In this document: one piece after another, positions 34,735 to 43,532 of the stretch
Layout of the letters: every line of letters begins with the position of its first letter
Position numbering within the stretch: position 1 is the first letter of the stretch
Source: Luteolibacter rhizosphaerae
GTDB taxonomy: Bacteria > Verrucomicrobiota > Verrucomicrobiia > Verrucomicrobiales > Akkermansiaceae
DNA length: 64,000 nucleotides
Assembly: GCF_025950095.1 (NCBI RefSeq)
Contig: NZ_JAPDDR010000008.1
Coordinates: 124,001 to 188,000, forward strand
Reading direction: 5' to 3'
Position numbers and translations under genes: made by a program
Notes under the pieces: model-generated
Told to the model about the DNA's origin: nothing
Database searches by the model: none
Seen by the model: the letters and a program-made list of their open reading frames with translations, nothing else

Positions 34735-35513
34735 CGGTTCTGGATTTCGATCGCTTCGGAGCTGTCCAGCCCCTCGGCCGGGGTCAAAAGGGCATCCCGG
34801 ATTAGGGATGGGCTATCCGCGCGCAGCGCACCCGCCGGGATGGAGTCACCCACCAGCGTGTTCCACTGTTCCAAGAGCAAGCTTCCTTCCTCTCGCAGGG
34901 CGCGGGATTTCTCCTGATAGTCCCCGATTTTCACCAGCAGCGCGCGGGCCCGGGCGACTCCCTCCGGCGTCCAGCGCATGGTGCGGCTCCCATAGAGCAC
35001 CGGCACCTCCAGAGTGACCTTGCCCAGATCCTCGCCATTCGGCCCGCGGGCATTCAGGACGTGTTGGACCCGGAGATTGGTCTCCTCATAGGCGGCTGCG
35101 GAACCGGTGGCCGCAGAGCCGAGGCGCCGTGGATCGGTGGATTGGGGCTTGGAAGCCTTGTCTCCAGGCAAAGCATTGCCGCTCGGCAACAATGGGTCCT
35201 GGGGCTTCTGCGCCGGTCCGGGCAGCGGTGGCGGAGCCGGATCCATGGCCATCTCACTGGCGGCTGGAGACACGCTGGCCGCGATGACCGGTTTGGTCAG
35301 ATACAGGCCGAAAAAAATGGCAGAGAGCGCGGTGCTCGTGACGAGCAGCCAGGGGTAGGCCCGCTGGGTCGCTGCGGCAGGGGTGCGGCGGTTCGGGGCC
35401 GGCGTGGTGTGGCTGCTCAGCGGTCCCAGCTCCAGGGTTTGGGGTCCTGTGACCAGCGGCACCGTCTTCGGCGCTACCGGCGTGACCTGTGTGGATGTCG
35501 GAAGTGGTCGCAT
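34731..35513 (-). CDS. Unrecognised single-pass membrane protein in the pilus block
   Basis: Starting at the ATG at 35513, 4 bp after the upstream stop, the 260-residue product has a ~50-residue cytoplasmic Pro/Thr-rich segment. One membrane helix follows (YPWLLVTSTALSAIFFGLYL, about residues 55-74), then a Pro-rich linker and an outside domain of ~120 residues (EETNLRVQHVLNARGPNGEDL, RTMRWTPEGVARARALL). The bitopic shape with a C-terminal outside domain resembles PilN/PilO/GspC-type assembly proteins, but no family motif is clear. A longer frame starting at 35591 would overlap the upstream gene by 74 bp and is less likely. Confidence 0.62.
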   Translation of the reverse strand: MRPLPTSTQVTPVAPKTVPLVTGPQTLELGPLSSHTTPAPNRRTPAAATQRAYPWLLVTSTALSAIFFGLYLTKPVIAASVSPAASEMAMDPAPPPLPGPAQKPQDPLLPSGNALPGDKASKPQSTDPRRLGSAATGSAAAYEETNLRVQHVLNARGPNGEDLGKVTLEVPVLYGSRTMRWTPEGVARARALLVKIGDYQEKSRALREEGSLLLEQWNTLVGDSIPAGALRADSPSLIRDALLTPAEGLDSSEAIEIQNR

Positions 35514-35517
35514 GAGA

Positions 35518-36009
35518 TCAAGGATCGGCTTGCTCGGCCCGGGCATCTGCCGCGGGTTGCTTGTTGGTGGCGGGGGGAGCGAGTCGGGCATGAGTGATGA
35601 CGGTCTGATCGGAGACTCCGGGGAAAACGGTGAGAGTCAGTGTGTCCTGCGTGAGTCGCAGGTGCTTGTGCACCCCGCCGGTATCGCTGGTGGCCTGCAC
35701 CCCGGGAACCACCTCAAGCGGGCCTCCGGCGGTAGTCTGGCGACCGATGCCGTCCGAACGATAAATCGTGAAAGTCGACCAGTTGTCGTTCTCTGCCGAG
35801 GTCGAGATCCGCACGGTCACACCGTCCGTCTCCACCCGCAGCGGCAGGGGTTTCATCGGGATTTCCAGTACCTTTCCGGTACCCGTGATCTTCACCTGGC
35901 GGTGGATCACGTAGTCCCCCATCACGCTGAATTCCGCGCCAAGCGCTGCGCCGGCGAAAGCCAGAGCGGCACTGAGCAGGGCGACGATGGTGGTGCGGCG
36001 ATACTTCAT
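35518..36009 (-). CDS. Unrecognised secreted beta-rich protein in the pilus block
   Basis: The 163-residue product carries a signal peptide (about 1-24, ending ALGA) and a mature part made mostly of predicted beta strands (EFSVMGDYVIHRQVKITGTG, RVETDGVTVRISTS, LRLTQDTLTLTVF). It resembles a small beta-sandwich. No family is recognised. Its ATG overlaps the stop of the prepilin gene upstream (ATGA, 36006-36009). Tight coupling to a minor prepilin suggests a periplasmic accessory or a partner of that pilin. Function is otherwise unknown. Confidence 0.6.
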   Translation of the reverse strand: MKYRRTTIVALLSAALAFAGAALGAEFSVMGDYVIHRQVKITGTGKVLEIPMKPLPLRVETDGVTVRISTSAENDNWSTFTIYRSDGIGRQTTAGGPLEVVPGVQATSDTGGVHKHLRLTQDTLTLTVFPGVSDQTVITHARLAPPATNKQPAADARAEQADP

Positions 36010-36428
36010 TCCCCGACGTCCCAGAGCGAATCCGTGTTGCTACCGGAGGGATCGTAGCGTGCGCCTGATGTGCCACCTGCGGTGGCAGTCAGATAAGGGG
36101 GGGAAACATTTACCCGGGCATGTAGCACCGTGTTCTCGTTCGAGGTCGAGGTCGGGAAGGCGGCAGGTCCACTTGGCAAATAGGGCAGGAGGAGAGCTTG
36201 GGTGAGGCTGGCCACGGTCGCCGTCGGATGGTCCGCCAGATACGCTCTCTGCGCGGAGTAGACCGAACGCAGTGTCTCGGAGCCCGCACGGCCGTTCTTC
36301 CATGTCCTCGCGGAGCCGGAGACGCTCATCCCCACTCCCATCAACGCGATCAGGATGCAGATCACGATGGACATCTCGATCAGCGTGAAACCGCCGCACC
36401 GCGTGGTGGATGTGGAGGAAGACTTCAT
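36006..36428 (-). CDS. Type IV prepilin (minor pilin or pseudopilin)
   Basis: The 140-residue protein has a class III prepilin signal: a short polar leader ending Gly13, then FTLIEMSIVICILIALMG, with cleavage before Phe14 and the conserved Glu at +5 (Glu18). The hydrophobic N-terminal helix is followed by a small Ser/Thr-rich globular domain (SVYSAQRAYLADHP). It needs a prepilin peptidase, which is not encoded in this window. Because a more typical pilin lies at the head of the locus, this one is probably a minor or priming pilin. Its stop overlaps the next start (ATGA). Confidence 0.85.
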   Translation of the reverse strand: MKSSSTSTTRCGGFTLIEMSIVICILIALMGVGMSVSGSARTWKNGRAGSETLRSVYSAQRAYLADHPTATVASLTQALLLPYLPSGPAAFPTSTSNENTVLHARVNVSPPYLTATAGGTSGARYDPSGSNTDSLWDVGE

Positions 36429-36490
36429 GGGACGAAAGAAGTTAAGATGTTCAGGGACTCTTGAAAAGACGGAAATCTAAAGGATTCCGC

Positions 36491-36901
36491 CTATTTGAAT
36501 AGTTGGAGAGCTTCCGCGACGTTCCGCCGGAGTTCTTCATTCGCCCATGCCGCTTGGGCCACGCGAACCAGCCCGAAGATGCCGAGACCGGAGGCCGCGG
36601 CCCAAATCAGCCACCAAGTCACCGATTTGCCCTGGGGAGCAAGAATAGGCACATACCATGCCTCCCGGTCGACCACGCGGGTGGTAAACATCTGGTTGCC
36701 GTTTCGCAGGCTTTCGATGAGCGCTCCCACCGCCTTGTCATTGCGGAGGATAAAGCGGTGGCGGAACTTGCGGCCCGGGCTATCCGGCAGCTCTTCGGCA
36801 ATCGCTCCGGCAGGGATCGATTCCGGCAGCCGCAGGGTATACACGTGCGTTTCGTAGACGAAGCGTTCGCGCAGGTAGCGGTCGAGTCGGGTAAGTTGCA
36901 T
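36491..36901 (-). CDS. Unrecognised small membrane protein between GspF and the minor pilin
   Basis: The 136-residue product has a soluble N-terminal part of about 85 residues (RFVYETHVYTLRLPESIPAG, KFRHRFILRNDKAVGALIE). One hydrophobic helix follows (SVTWWLIWAAASGLGIFGLV, about 93-112), then a short charged tail. It may be tail-anchored with the large domain inside the cell. I do not recognise the family. Position between the platform protein gene and the minor pilin gene, with small gaps (24 and 62 bp), suggests a pilus-machine accessory. Confidence 0.6.
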   Translation of the reverse strand: MQLTRLDRYLRERFVYETHVYTLRLPESIPAGAIAEELPDSPGRKFRHRFILRNDKAVGALIESLRNGNQMFTTRVVDREAWYVPILAPQGKSVTWWLIWAAASGLGIFGLVRVAQAAWANEELRRNVAEALQLFK

Positions 36902-36925
36902 GGCGACGAGGTAGGGTGAGCGGCT

Positions 36926-38065
36926 TCAGATTCCGCTGTTCATCATCTTCGGACCCATGAGGAAGATTGGCAGGAAAGTGCCGATGAAGACCGCCGCAAT
37001 CAGCGCGACCGCAAGCAGCAGCACGATGAAGCCGATCGAGGCGGTGAAGGCGGCCATGTAGTTCTCCGCGTCCTCCTCATACATCTGGGAAAGCATGTCC
37101 AACTGGTTGTCCAGCGAGGCGGACTTTTCGCCGATCGAGAGCATGTGCACCACCTGCGAATCCACCGAGGTATACTTCGCGAAGGCGGTCGAGAGCGGCA
37201 CGCCCGAGTGCTCGTATTTGTCCGCCGCTTCCCGCAGTTCGTTGTAGAAGGGCGTGCCCTTCACGCTGTTCGCGGAGACGCGGATCGATTTTGCCAGGTT
37301 GATGCCGTTCGCATGCAGCAGCTTGATCGTCGCGAGGAAAGTCATCTGGCGCAGGCTCATGATCAGGTTGCGCAGCAACCGCCACTTCGACATCGCGATG
37401 CCAAGGATCAGGTTGCGCACCTTGTCGGAACGCCAGATCACCGTCGCGACGCCTATGATCGTCAGCACCACGACAGGCCAGATCGCCTGGGTCATGTGCG
37501 AGACTTTGAAGGAGATCGCCGTCATGCCGTCCGGCTTCGCACCCACGCCCGAAAGCATATCCTCGACCTGAGGCACGATCTTCACTTGGGAAACGATGAA
37601 GGCACAGATCAGCACCGAAATGATCACCGATGGCATCAGCGTCGCCTTGCGGATCGCCTTGTTGAAGTGGAGCTCGCTGGTGAAGCGCGTGGCGAGTGAC
37701 TTGAAGGCCTCGTTGAGCTGGCCGGCATCGCTACCCGCCTGGATCAAACCCACGACCATGTCGCTGAAACGGCCGGTCCGGCGGAAAGCTTCGTGCACGC
37801 TCACGCCGGAGCTGATTTCCTCACGCACCTTGTTGAGCGTGTCGGCCATCGTCTTGTCGTGGAGGCCCTGGGCATAGTATTTCAGCGCGTCCGCCGTGTT
37901 GATCTGGGCACGCAGCATCGAGGCCAGACCCCGGAAAAGTCCGATCAGCGTCTTCTTGTTGAACTCCTTGACCTTGTCGGCCTTGAGGAAGCTGAAGGAA
38001 GCCTGGGCGGGCTTTCCTCCGGCCCCGGGTTTGGCAGAAGTGGCGGTGGCGGCGGCGCTACTCAT
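36926..38065 (-). CDS. Type IV pilus inner-membrane platform protein, PilC/GspF family
   Basis: The 379-residue protein has the two tandem T2SSF cytoplasmic helical domains of GspF/PilC. The first is around residues 40-160 (FRGLASMLRAQINTADALKYY) and the second around 245-360 (SLRQMTFLATIKLLHANGINLAKS). Membrane helices lie after each, near 150-170, 195-215 and 345-375. It forms the platform that couples ATPase turning to pilin insertion. It is slightly shorter than typical PilC (about 400). Its start overlaps the GspE/PilB stop by 8 bp, so ATPase and platform are co-translated, as in most T4P and T2SS loci. Confidence 0.92.
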   Translation of the reverse strand: MSSAAATATSAKPGAGGKPAQASFSFLKADKVKEFNKKTLIGLFRGLASMLRAQINTADALKYYAQGLHDKTMADTLNKVREEISSGVSVHEAFRRTGRFSDMVVGLIQAGSDAGQLNEAFKSLATRFTSELHFNKAIRKATLMPSVIISVLICAFIVSQVKIVPQVEDMLSGVGAKPDGMTAISFKVSHMTQAIWPVVVLTIIGVATVIWRSDKVRNLILGIAMSKWRLLRNLIMSLRQMTFLATIKLLHANGINLAKSIRVSANSVKGTPFYNELREAADKYEHSGVPLSTAFAKYTSVDSQVVHMLSIGEKSASLDNQLDMLSQMYEEDAENYMAAFTASIGFIVLLLAVALIAAVFIGTFLPIFLMGPKMMNSGI

Positions 38066-39752
38066 CGGTGTATGTCATGTCGATGACCTTGGACACGGCG
38101 TCGATATCGGTCTTGCCTTCGCGGAGAAGGCGCAGGCCGCTGCGACGCAAGTTGGGCAGCTTGCCCTCTTCCTGGATCTTCAGTTCCAGATCGTAGGGCG
38201 AAATCTCTCCTTTCGAGAGCATGTCCGAGGTCTTCGGGGTGATTGGGATGATTTCGAGGATGGCGGTACGACCGCTGTAGCCGGAATTGCGGCACTCCGA
38301 GCAGCCGCCCGGCTTCGCTTGGAAGACGGGGATCGTCGCCCACGAGTCGTCCAGATTGAAGGTCCGGCGGTCGTGGTCGGAGATGCCCTGTTTGGGCTCC
38401 TTGCAGTAGGGGCAGAGGATCTTCACCAGACGCTGGGCGCAGGCTGCCTTGAGGGTCTGGGCGATCTTCCATCGCTCGATGCCGAGCTGCTCGAAACGCT
38501 CGATGATCTGCGAGGCACGCGGGGTGTGAATCGTCGTCAGAACCTTGTGACCCGTCACCGCCGCTTCGATCGCGAGCTCCGCGGACTCCAGGTCGCGGAC
38601 CTCACCCATCAGGATGATGTCCGGGTCGGAGCGCATGAAGGATGCGATCATCGGCTTGAACTCCTTCGGGCTCTTCAAGTCGCAATGGGTAATTCCCGGG
38701 ACTTCGTCTTCCACCGGGTTCTCCAGAGTGAGGATGTTCACGTCCGGCCGGTTCAACTCGCGCAGGATCGCGTTCAGCGTGGTCGATTTGCCCGAACCCG
38801 TCGGACCGGACATGACGATGATGCCGGCAGGCACCTTCATCACCTTGCCTAGCTCGAAAAGCGTCTCCTCGTCGAAAGCCAGCGTGCCCTTGCCTAGCGT
38901 CACGTTGATGTTGCTCTTGTCGAGCAAACGCATCGTGATGTGGTAGCCGCGGTAAGTACGATGCCGCTCGTAGCGGATGTCGATCGGACGGTGGAAGTAA
39001 GAGATCGTGAAGCGTCCCGAGATACCCGGAGCCGTCGCACGGATCTCCGTCGGCAGCTTCATCAGGTTCAGCATGAAGGCATCCAAGCGGTCCTTCAGCT
39101 TCATCGGGATCTCAACCTTCTGGCCGATGTCGCCGTCGACACGGTAGGCATAGTAGAAGGATTCCTTCTCCACCTTGAAGTGGATGTCCGAGGCACGCAT
39201 CTTCACCGCGTCGGCCATCACCGTGGCGACCAGCTGTGCCATCGGTTCGGTGTAGTCGGTCGTCACGTCGAAGTCGCGATGCCCCTCGTCGAGGTCTTCG
39301 ACGTCGATGGCTTCAAGTTCCGATTTGCTCGGGCCGGAACTGGTCGCCACCGATTCGATCGCGCGTGCGATCTCGGAGGCGAGTGTCACGATTTTGACGA
39401 TCTCCAGATCCGGGAAGCGCGGCGCCAGATACTCGTCGGGTAGCGGGTTCCAAGGGTTGGAGACGGCGACCACAAGCTTGTCACCCGTCACGCACAGGGG
39501 GCTGAAAAGACCGCGGGTCAATACCGTCGGGTCGCAATAAGTGTGAAGGGAGCCGTCGCAGAACTCCGCCACCTTCGGGAAAAAGGGCAGGCCGTTGATC
39601 TTCGCCACCGCGCCCATGAAGCAGTAGCGCGTCACGCGGTTCGGCACCTGATCGTGGGTGAGCTCGGAGAACTGGGGATCATGGATCGCCAGTGCCCGCA
39701 TGATCTGCCCGCTGATCAGCTCGTTGAAGGACATGCTGTCGTAGTCGATCAC
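38058..39752 (-). CDS. Type IV pilus assembly ATPase, PilB/GspE family
   Basis: The 564-residue protein has an N-terminal MshEN-like domain (about 1-140) and the GspE/PilB ATPase core. It shows Walker A GPTGSGKST with Lys322, an Asp box, and Walker B with VRDLESAE. A tetracysteine zinc site follows (CPYC...CSEC, around residues 450-485), characteristic of assembly ATPases and absent from PilT. The likely start is a GTG at 39752 forming a GTGA overlap with the previous gene. It powers pilin polymerisation at the cytoplasmic face. The C-terminus ends in a DIDAVSKVIDMTYTDE segment. Confidence 0.93.
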   Translation of the reverse strand: MIDYDSMSFNELISGQIMRALAIHDPQFSELTHDQVPNRVTRYCFMGAVAKINGLPFFPKVAEFCDGSLHTYCDPTVLTRGLFSPLCVTGDKLVVAVSNPWNPLPDEYLAPRFPDLEIVKIVTLASEIARAIESVATSSGPSKSELEAIDVEDLDEGHRDFDVTTDYTEPMAQLVATVMADAVKMRASDIHFKVEKESFYYAYRVDGDIGQKVEIPMKLKDRLDAFMLNLMKLPTEIRATAPGISGRFTISYFHRPIDIRYERHRTYRGYHITMRLLDKSNINVTLGKGTLAFDEETLFELGKVMKVPAGIIVMSGPTGSGKSTTLNAILRELNRPDVNILTLENPVEDEVPGITHCDLKSPKEFKPMIASFMRSDPDIILMGEVRDLESAELAIEAAVTGHKVLTTIHTPRASQIIERFEQLGIERWKIAQTLKAACAQRLVKILCPYCKEPKQGISDHDRRTFNLDDSWATIPVFQAKPGGCSECRNSGYSGRTAILEIIPITPKTSDMLSKGEISPYDLELKIQEEGKLPNLRRSGLRLLREGKTDIDAVSKVIDMTYTDE

Positions 39753-40324
39753 AGCGCGAAGTGTTTGCGGGTGAGGAATGCCCAGCTCTCGTAGTCCATG
39801 CGGACGGAGGTGACGAAAGGCTTGATGCCGAAACGGCGGTCCACGGTGCCTAGGATTTCATCCGCCATGATGCGGGCGGCCACCGGGTTCAGCGCTCCCG
39901 TGCCGATCGAATCGGTGTCTTCAGCGTAGAGAACGGGAGCGAGGAGGGCGCGGGCGACCTTGTGAATGTGGTCGAAGGATTCGTAGAATGCGGAGGGAGC
40001 AATCAGTTTGCCGGCGAAGGGGATCAGCGGCGGGGAAGGGTGGATCACCGAGGAAACCGCGTGGGTGATCCGGGCCACTTCCGAGCCCACGTGTTCTTCC
40101 TCCGCGCCTTGCACGCGGGCCAGCAGTTCCAGCACGTCCTGGGGCTCGTCCTTGGCTACGGATCGCTCGTAGGCGACCCGCGTCCTCGCGATGTCGGTGT
40201 CGGTGGCGATTCCCGTGGCTTGGATCGCTTGGATCGTCTGATCCAGGCAGATCCGCAGGAGATCGCCGATGTCACCGGGTTTGCGGACCGGGTGTTCGTG
40301 CATGGCTTGTACGGGGGATGACAT
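39749..40324 (-). CDS. Unrecognised cytoplasmic protein between secretin and PilB
   Basis: The 191-residue product starts at ATG 40324 and overlaps the PilB-like start by 4 bp. No signal peptide or membrane helix is visible. The first half is helical (DLLRICLDQTIQAIQATG, DVLELLARVQGAEEEHVG) and the second half mixed (IPFAGKLIAPSAFYESFDHI). No family is recognised. The frame is open further upstream to 40555, but that part overlaps the secretin gene. Coupling to the assembly ATPase suggests a regulator or adaptor of that ATPase; this is inference from position only. Confidence 0.6.
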   Translation of the reverse strand: MSSPVQAMHEHPVRKPGDIGDLLRICLDQTIQAIQATGIATDTDIARTRVAYERSVAKDEPQDVLELLARVQGAEEEHVGSEVARITHAVSSVIHPSPPLIPFAGKLIAPSAFYESFDHIHKVARALLAPVLYAEDTDSIGTGALNPVAARIMADEILGTVDRRFGIKPFVTSVRMDYESWAFLTRKHFAL

Positions 40325-40389
40325 GGCTCCGTGTCTGGGGGAGACGGTTGGGGGCGGAGACTTTCGCCTCCGCCCTTCTCTCGATTGTT

Positions 40390-42213
40390 TTACTTCCGTC
40401 CGCCCTTGCCGAAGCGCGACTTGCTGGTCGCGGCAGGCTTGGCGGCAGGCTGTTGCTGAAGTTCCGCCGCCGTGGGGTAGTATGGAGCCTGCGTTGGACG
40501 CAGGTCGCGCACGCCGCGCTTCAGGTTCGGCTCGTGGGCAGGGCCCGGGTTGCACTCGGGATCCACCCAGTCGTGATCCTGCGTCAGCATGGTCCCGTTG
40601 TGCACCTTGCTGGAGACCCTGCGGGTGCCCGAAGTGCTGGCGGGATCATAGGAGGTCGGCGTCACGATGAAGACCAAGCTGGAGTTTTCCTTCACCGTCT
40701 CCTTACTCTTGAAGAAGAAGTTGATCACCGGCACGTCACCGAGCAGCGGCACCTTGGTGTTGTTCTTGTTCTCGACCTCGCCGTAGAAGCCGCCGACTAC
40801 CAGCGAGTGGCCGTCCGGCACGCGGGAAAGGGATTCGATCATCGATTCCGAAACGCGGGGATACACGTTGCCGGACTGACCGGTGATCTGCTCCACGATC
40901 TGGGCGGAGCGCGGGCGCAGGCGCATGCGTACCGTACCGTCAGGCAGCAGGGTCGGGGTCACCACCAGCGAGATGCCGATTTCGCGGTGCTTCTCCGGAT
41001 CCTCGGAGATCGACTTGTCGTCGGTGCCGACCTTGTAGCGCACTTCTTCCGTGACGTTGCTCACACCATTGGACTGGGTCACCGTCGCGGTGATGATCGG
41101 AATACGGTCAATGATCGAGATCGTGCCTTGCTCGTTGTCCTCGGTGATCATCGTGGGGTTCGAGATCTGGGTAGCGAAGTTGCCTTCGGCGAGCGCTCTC
41201 ATCACACCGGTGAGTTGAATGGGGGACAGTACCAAGTTCTGCCCGACGGTGTCATCGGTCATGACGGTGCCTCCACCTCCGCCGGTGCCAAGCGTTTCGA
41301 CGGCATTGTCGATGCCGAAGACGCTGTTCAAGCTTCGGGTAAGATTGACGGCCGTACCAGTTTCCCCCAGCGAGGAGGACCAGTTAATGCCAACCCGCTC
41401 CGCGGCCGTGCTGTTTACACGCAGAATCTTGGTTTCCACCACGATCTGACCTTTCGGACGGTCGATGCCTTCCAAAAGACGCTTCGCCTGCTCGATACGG
41501 TGGGCCGTGTCCACGATCACGATCGTACTGGTCTTCGGCTCGAAGTTCACAAGCCCCGTGCCCGGCGTCAGCATCGGCTGGATCAAGGCTTTGATCGGCT
41601 CAATGTCGGTGGGGCGGAGGTAGCGGAGTTGATAGTTGTACTCGGCGCTCGGCAGCTGACCCAACTGGGCTTGGCTCAGGGCGTAGATGGTGTTGCCCTT
41701 GGTGTAGAGCGTGAGGCCGTACATGAAGGCCAGCTCTTCCATCTGGTTGAGCGGATTGCCGTCATTCAGGTGACCCGTCACCCGGTACTCCGGCGAGATC
41801 AGCTTGGCGTTATGGAAATACTGGCGGCCAGCCTGCTTGGCGAGGAACTGGAAGATATCGTTGATCGGCGCGTCCTTGATCAGGTAGCCCTCTTCGGACT
41901 CTTGGATCTCCTGGCCTGCGGCGCCCCCGGCATTTGGATCCGCCGGCACGGCGTTCGGATCGGCAGCAGGAGCAGGCGGCGGGGTGACCGGCTCGACCGG
42001 ATCCGCACCCGGTGGCGGCGGCGGTGGAGCAGCAGGCAGGTTCGGCAGGTCCGCGGCGGGCGCGGGTGCTGGAGGGGCCGGTGCCGGCGGCGGCAGGTCC
42101 GGCACGGCGGGTTCATTCGCTTGCGCCAGATCTGCGGGCGGCAAGCCGTCCTGGGCGGAAACGAAGGATACGGGCAAGGCCAGCAGCGTGGCGACGGCGA
42201 TTGCAGGCTTCAT
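40390..42213 (-). CDS. Outer-membrane secretin of the type IV pilus, PilQ/GspD family
   Basis: The 607-residue protein has a signal peptide (about 1-20), a long Pro/Ala/Asp linker (25-100) and periplasmic N-domains (NDIFQFLAKQAGRQYFHN; LRYLRPTDIEPIKALIQ). The secretin barrel domain carries the classic VPLLGDVPVINFFF signature and QIVVETKILRVN. It would form the gated multimeric channel through which the pilus passes the outer membrane. A conserved GLVNFEPKTSTIVIVDT segment marks the N1/N3-type domain. By order it corresponds to Akkermansia Amuc_1098, the secretin of that genome's pilus locus. It is followed by a 65-bp gap before the next gene. Confidence 0.93.
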   Translation of the reverse strand: MKPAIAVATLLALPVSFVSAQDGLPPADLAQANEPAVPDLPPPAPAPPAPAPAADLPNLPAAPPPPPPGADPVEPVTPPPAPAADPNAVPADPNAGGAAGQEIQESEEGYLIKDAPINDIFQFLAKQAGRQYFHNAKLISPEYRVTGHLNDGNPLNQMEELAFMYGLTLYTKGNTIYALSQAQLGQLPSAEYNYQLRYLRPTDIEPIKALIQPMLTPGTGLVNFEPKTSTIVIVDTAHRIEQAKRLLEGIDRPKGQIVVETKILRVNSTAAERVGINWSSSLGETGTAVNLTRSLNSVFGIDNAVETLGTGGGGGTVMTDDTVGQNLVLSPIQLTGVMRALAEGNFATQISNPTMITEDNEQGTISIIDRIPIITATVTQSNGVSNVTEEVRYKVGTDDKSISEDPEKHREIGISLVVTPTLLPDGTVRMRLRPRSAQIVEQITGQSGNVYPRVSESMIESLSRVPDGHSLVVGGFYGEVENKNNTKVPLLGDVPVINFFFKSKETVKENSSLVFIVTPTSYDPASTSGTRRVSSKVHNGTMLTQDHDWVDPECNPGPAHEPNLKRGVRDLRPTQAPYYPTAAELQQQPAAKPAATSKSRFGKGGRK

Positions 42214-42260
42214 GGTGTGTGCGGGTGTTGTGGGACAGCAGGAGGACGGGTTTTTACCCC

Positions 42261-42974
42261 TCAGTTGGACGAGAGTGGCGGCGGACCGGGTTGGACGAGC
42301 AGGGGTGCATCCTGTCGGGTGGATTGCATGCCGGGAGCCGTGAGCGGCTGGCCGCCCTTGCTCATCCCGGCGGGTAGCATCTCCAGCTTGCGGCTGGCGG
42401 TTTCCCCCGTTTCCAGATTGCGGAAGCCGATGGCGGTCGAGGTGACGGACAGCACCTGGACCTTGATCGTCTTACCGTTCGGAAGCTGGACAGGGAACAC
42501 GCTGCCCTTGCGGAACTCGCGCGTGCTCACCAGGAAGCGCTGCTTCGCGAGATCCACCGTGTTCACCTCGATGGCGGACACGATGTCCACGAAAGGTGTC
42601 GGTGGTGTCGGCTTGTAGCTGGGTCGCGCCGAGGAAGAAACGATCTTCGGCTCGGGCGCCTTGAAGTCGGGATCTTGGAAACGGCCGAAGGGATCGGTCT
42701 TCCGGTCCTTGATCGAGAACCTGCCGGAGTAGGCGCTGATGTAAGCGGCCAGATTGGTGCCTGCCCCCGCATAGCGCGAAGGAAGCTTCAGCACCGCTTC
42801 TGCTTCTGGACTCGTTTCCTCCTTCTTCGGGGGCGCAGGTGCGGCGGCTGGCGCGCCGTTGGTGGGAGCCAGGCCGGTGGTGTCGAATCCTTCTGCGGAT
42901 TGGGCAGAGGCTGGAATCGCCGCGAAAGACAGCGATACCACCACGAGCGATTGGATCAGGGGTAGCGTCTTCAT
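42261..42974 (-). CDS. Secreted pilus alignment protein, PilP/GspC-like by position (Amuc_1099 equivalent)
   Basis: Starting at ATG 42974, the 237-residue product has a signal peptide (about 1-26, ending ASAQ). An Ala/Pro-rich linker and a domain with AYISAYSGRFSIKDRKTDPFG follow, reminiscent of PilP's DPF motif. A beta-rich C-terminal part comes next (KGSVFPVQLPNGKTIKVQVL). PilP proteins link the PilM-N-O complex to the secretin, which fits its position immediately upstream of the secretin gene. It overlaps the PilO-like gene by 4 bp (ATGA, 42971-42974). Assignment is by layout and neighbours rather than strong similarity. Confidence 0.65.
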   Translation of the reverse strand: MKTLPLIQSLVVVSLSFAAIPASAQSAEGFDTTGLAPTNGAPAAAPAPPKKEETSPEAEAVLKLPSRYAGAGTNLAAYISAYSGRFSIKDRKTDPFGRFQDPDFKAPEPKIVSSSARPSYKPTPPTPFVDIVSAIEVNTVDLAKQRFLVSTREFRKGSVFPVQLPNGKTIKVQVLSVTSTAIGFRNLETGETASRKLEMLPAGMSKGGQPLTAPGMQSTRQDAPLLVQPGPPPLSSN

Positions 42975-43504
42975 TTTTCCCAAGAGGTGTAGGTTACAGC
43001 GAAGTTCATCGTCGACGAGGACGACACGCTCGGGTCGATCTTGAGTTCCTGCAGTTGCAGTTGCGGCATCAGCGTTTCCAGTTCCAGGAAAGCTCGCTGT
43101 ACCGAGCGATAGGTACCACGGAAGGCGAGCTTCACTTGGGAGGACTTCTGGGCCGTGACCGTGCCTATGGTTCCCTCGCCGGATAGATACTCCACCGCGG
43201 TTTGTTGGAATTCCTTGGAAGGCAGGCGATCGGCGATCTCCTTCAGGCAAGAGGTGATCGAGTTTGCGGTCTCACGCTCAAGTTGTGCGGTCCAGCGTTC
43301 GACGTGCTCGCGCTTCTTGCTGATGTCCTTTTCGATGCCCTGCGAGCCGATGCGATTCTGCTCGGAGGATTTGTACAGCGACAGCTTCTGCTGGAAGGAA
43401 GCGGTCGCCTTCGACTTCAGGAAGAAGCCCCCGCCCACGATGATCGCGCAGATCGCGGCAGGCACTACAATGCCGAAGATGACGATCGATTGTCGGTAAA
43501 ACAT
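42971..43504 (-). CDS. PilO/GspM-like inner-membrane protein (positional equivalent of Amuc_1100)
   Basis: The 177-residue product has an N-terminal membrane anchor (IVIFGIVVPAAICAIIVGGG, about 7-27), a coiled coil (about 33-90) and a C-terminal ferredoxin-like domain (VKLAFRGTYRSVQRAFLELE). The LxFRGxYxxVxxFLxxLE pattern is typical of PilO/GspM. It would dimerise with the GspL/PilN-like partner encoded just upstream to align the pilus machine. In Akkermansia muciniphila the gene at this place is Amuc_1100, an abundant envelope protein known for host TLR2 signalling. The present protein is considerably shorter, so only positional and fold-level equivalence is claimed. Confidence 0.72.
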   Translation of the reverse strand: MFYRQSIVIFGIVVPAAICAIIVGGGFFLKSKATASFQQKLSLYKSSEQNRIGSQGIEKDISKKREHVERWTAQLERETANSITSCLKEIADRLPSKEFQQTAVEYLSGEGTIGTVTAQKSSQVKLAFRGTYRSVQRAFLELETLMPQLQLQELKIDPSVSSSSTMNFAVTYTSWEK

Positions 43505-43532
43505 GGTAAGATGGAATTGTGGCTTGGCCGTG

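Noticed and set aside
40318-42618. 766-codon frame antisense to the secretin gene
   Set aside because: Runs through three well-supported genes on the other strand; Arg/Gly/His-rich shadow.
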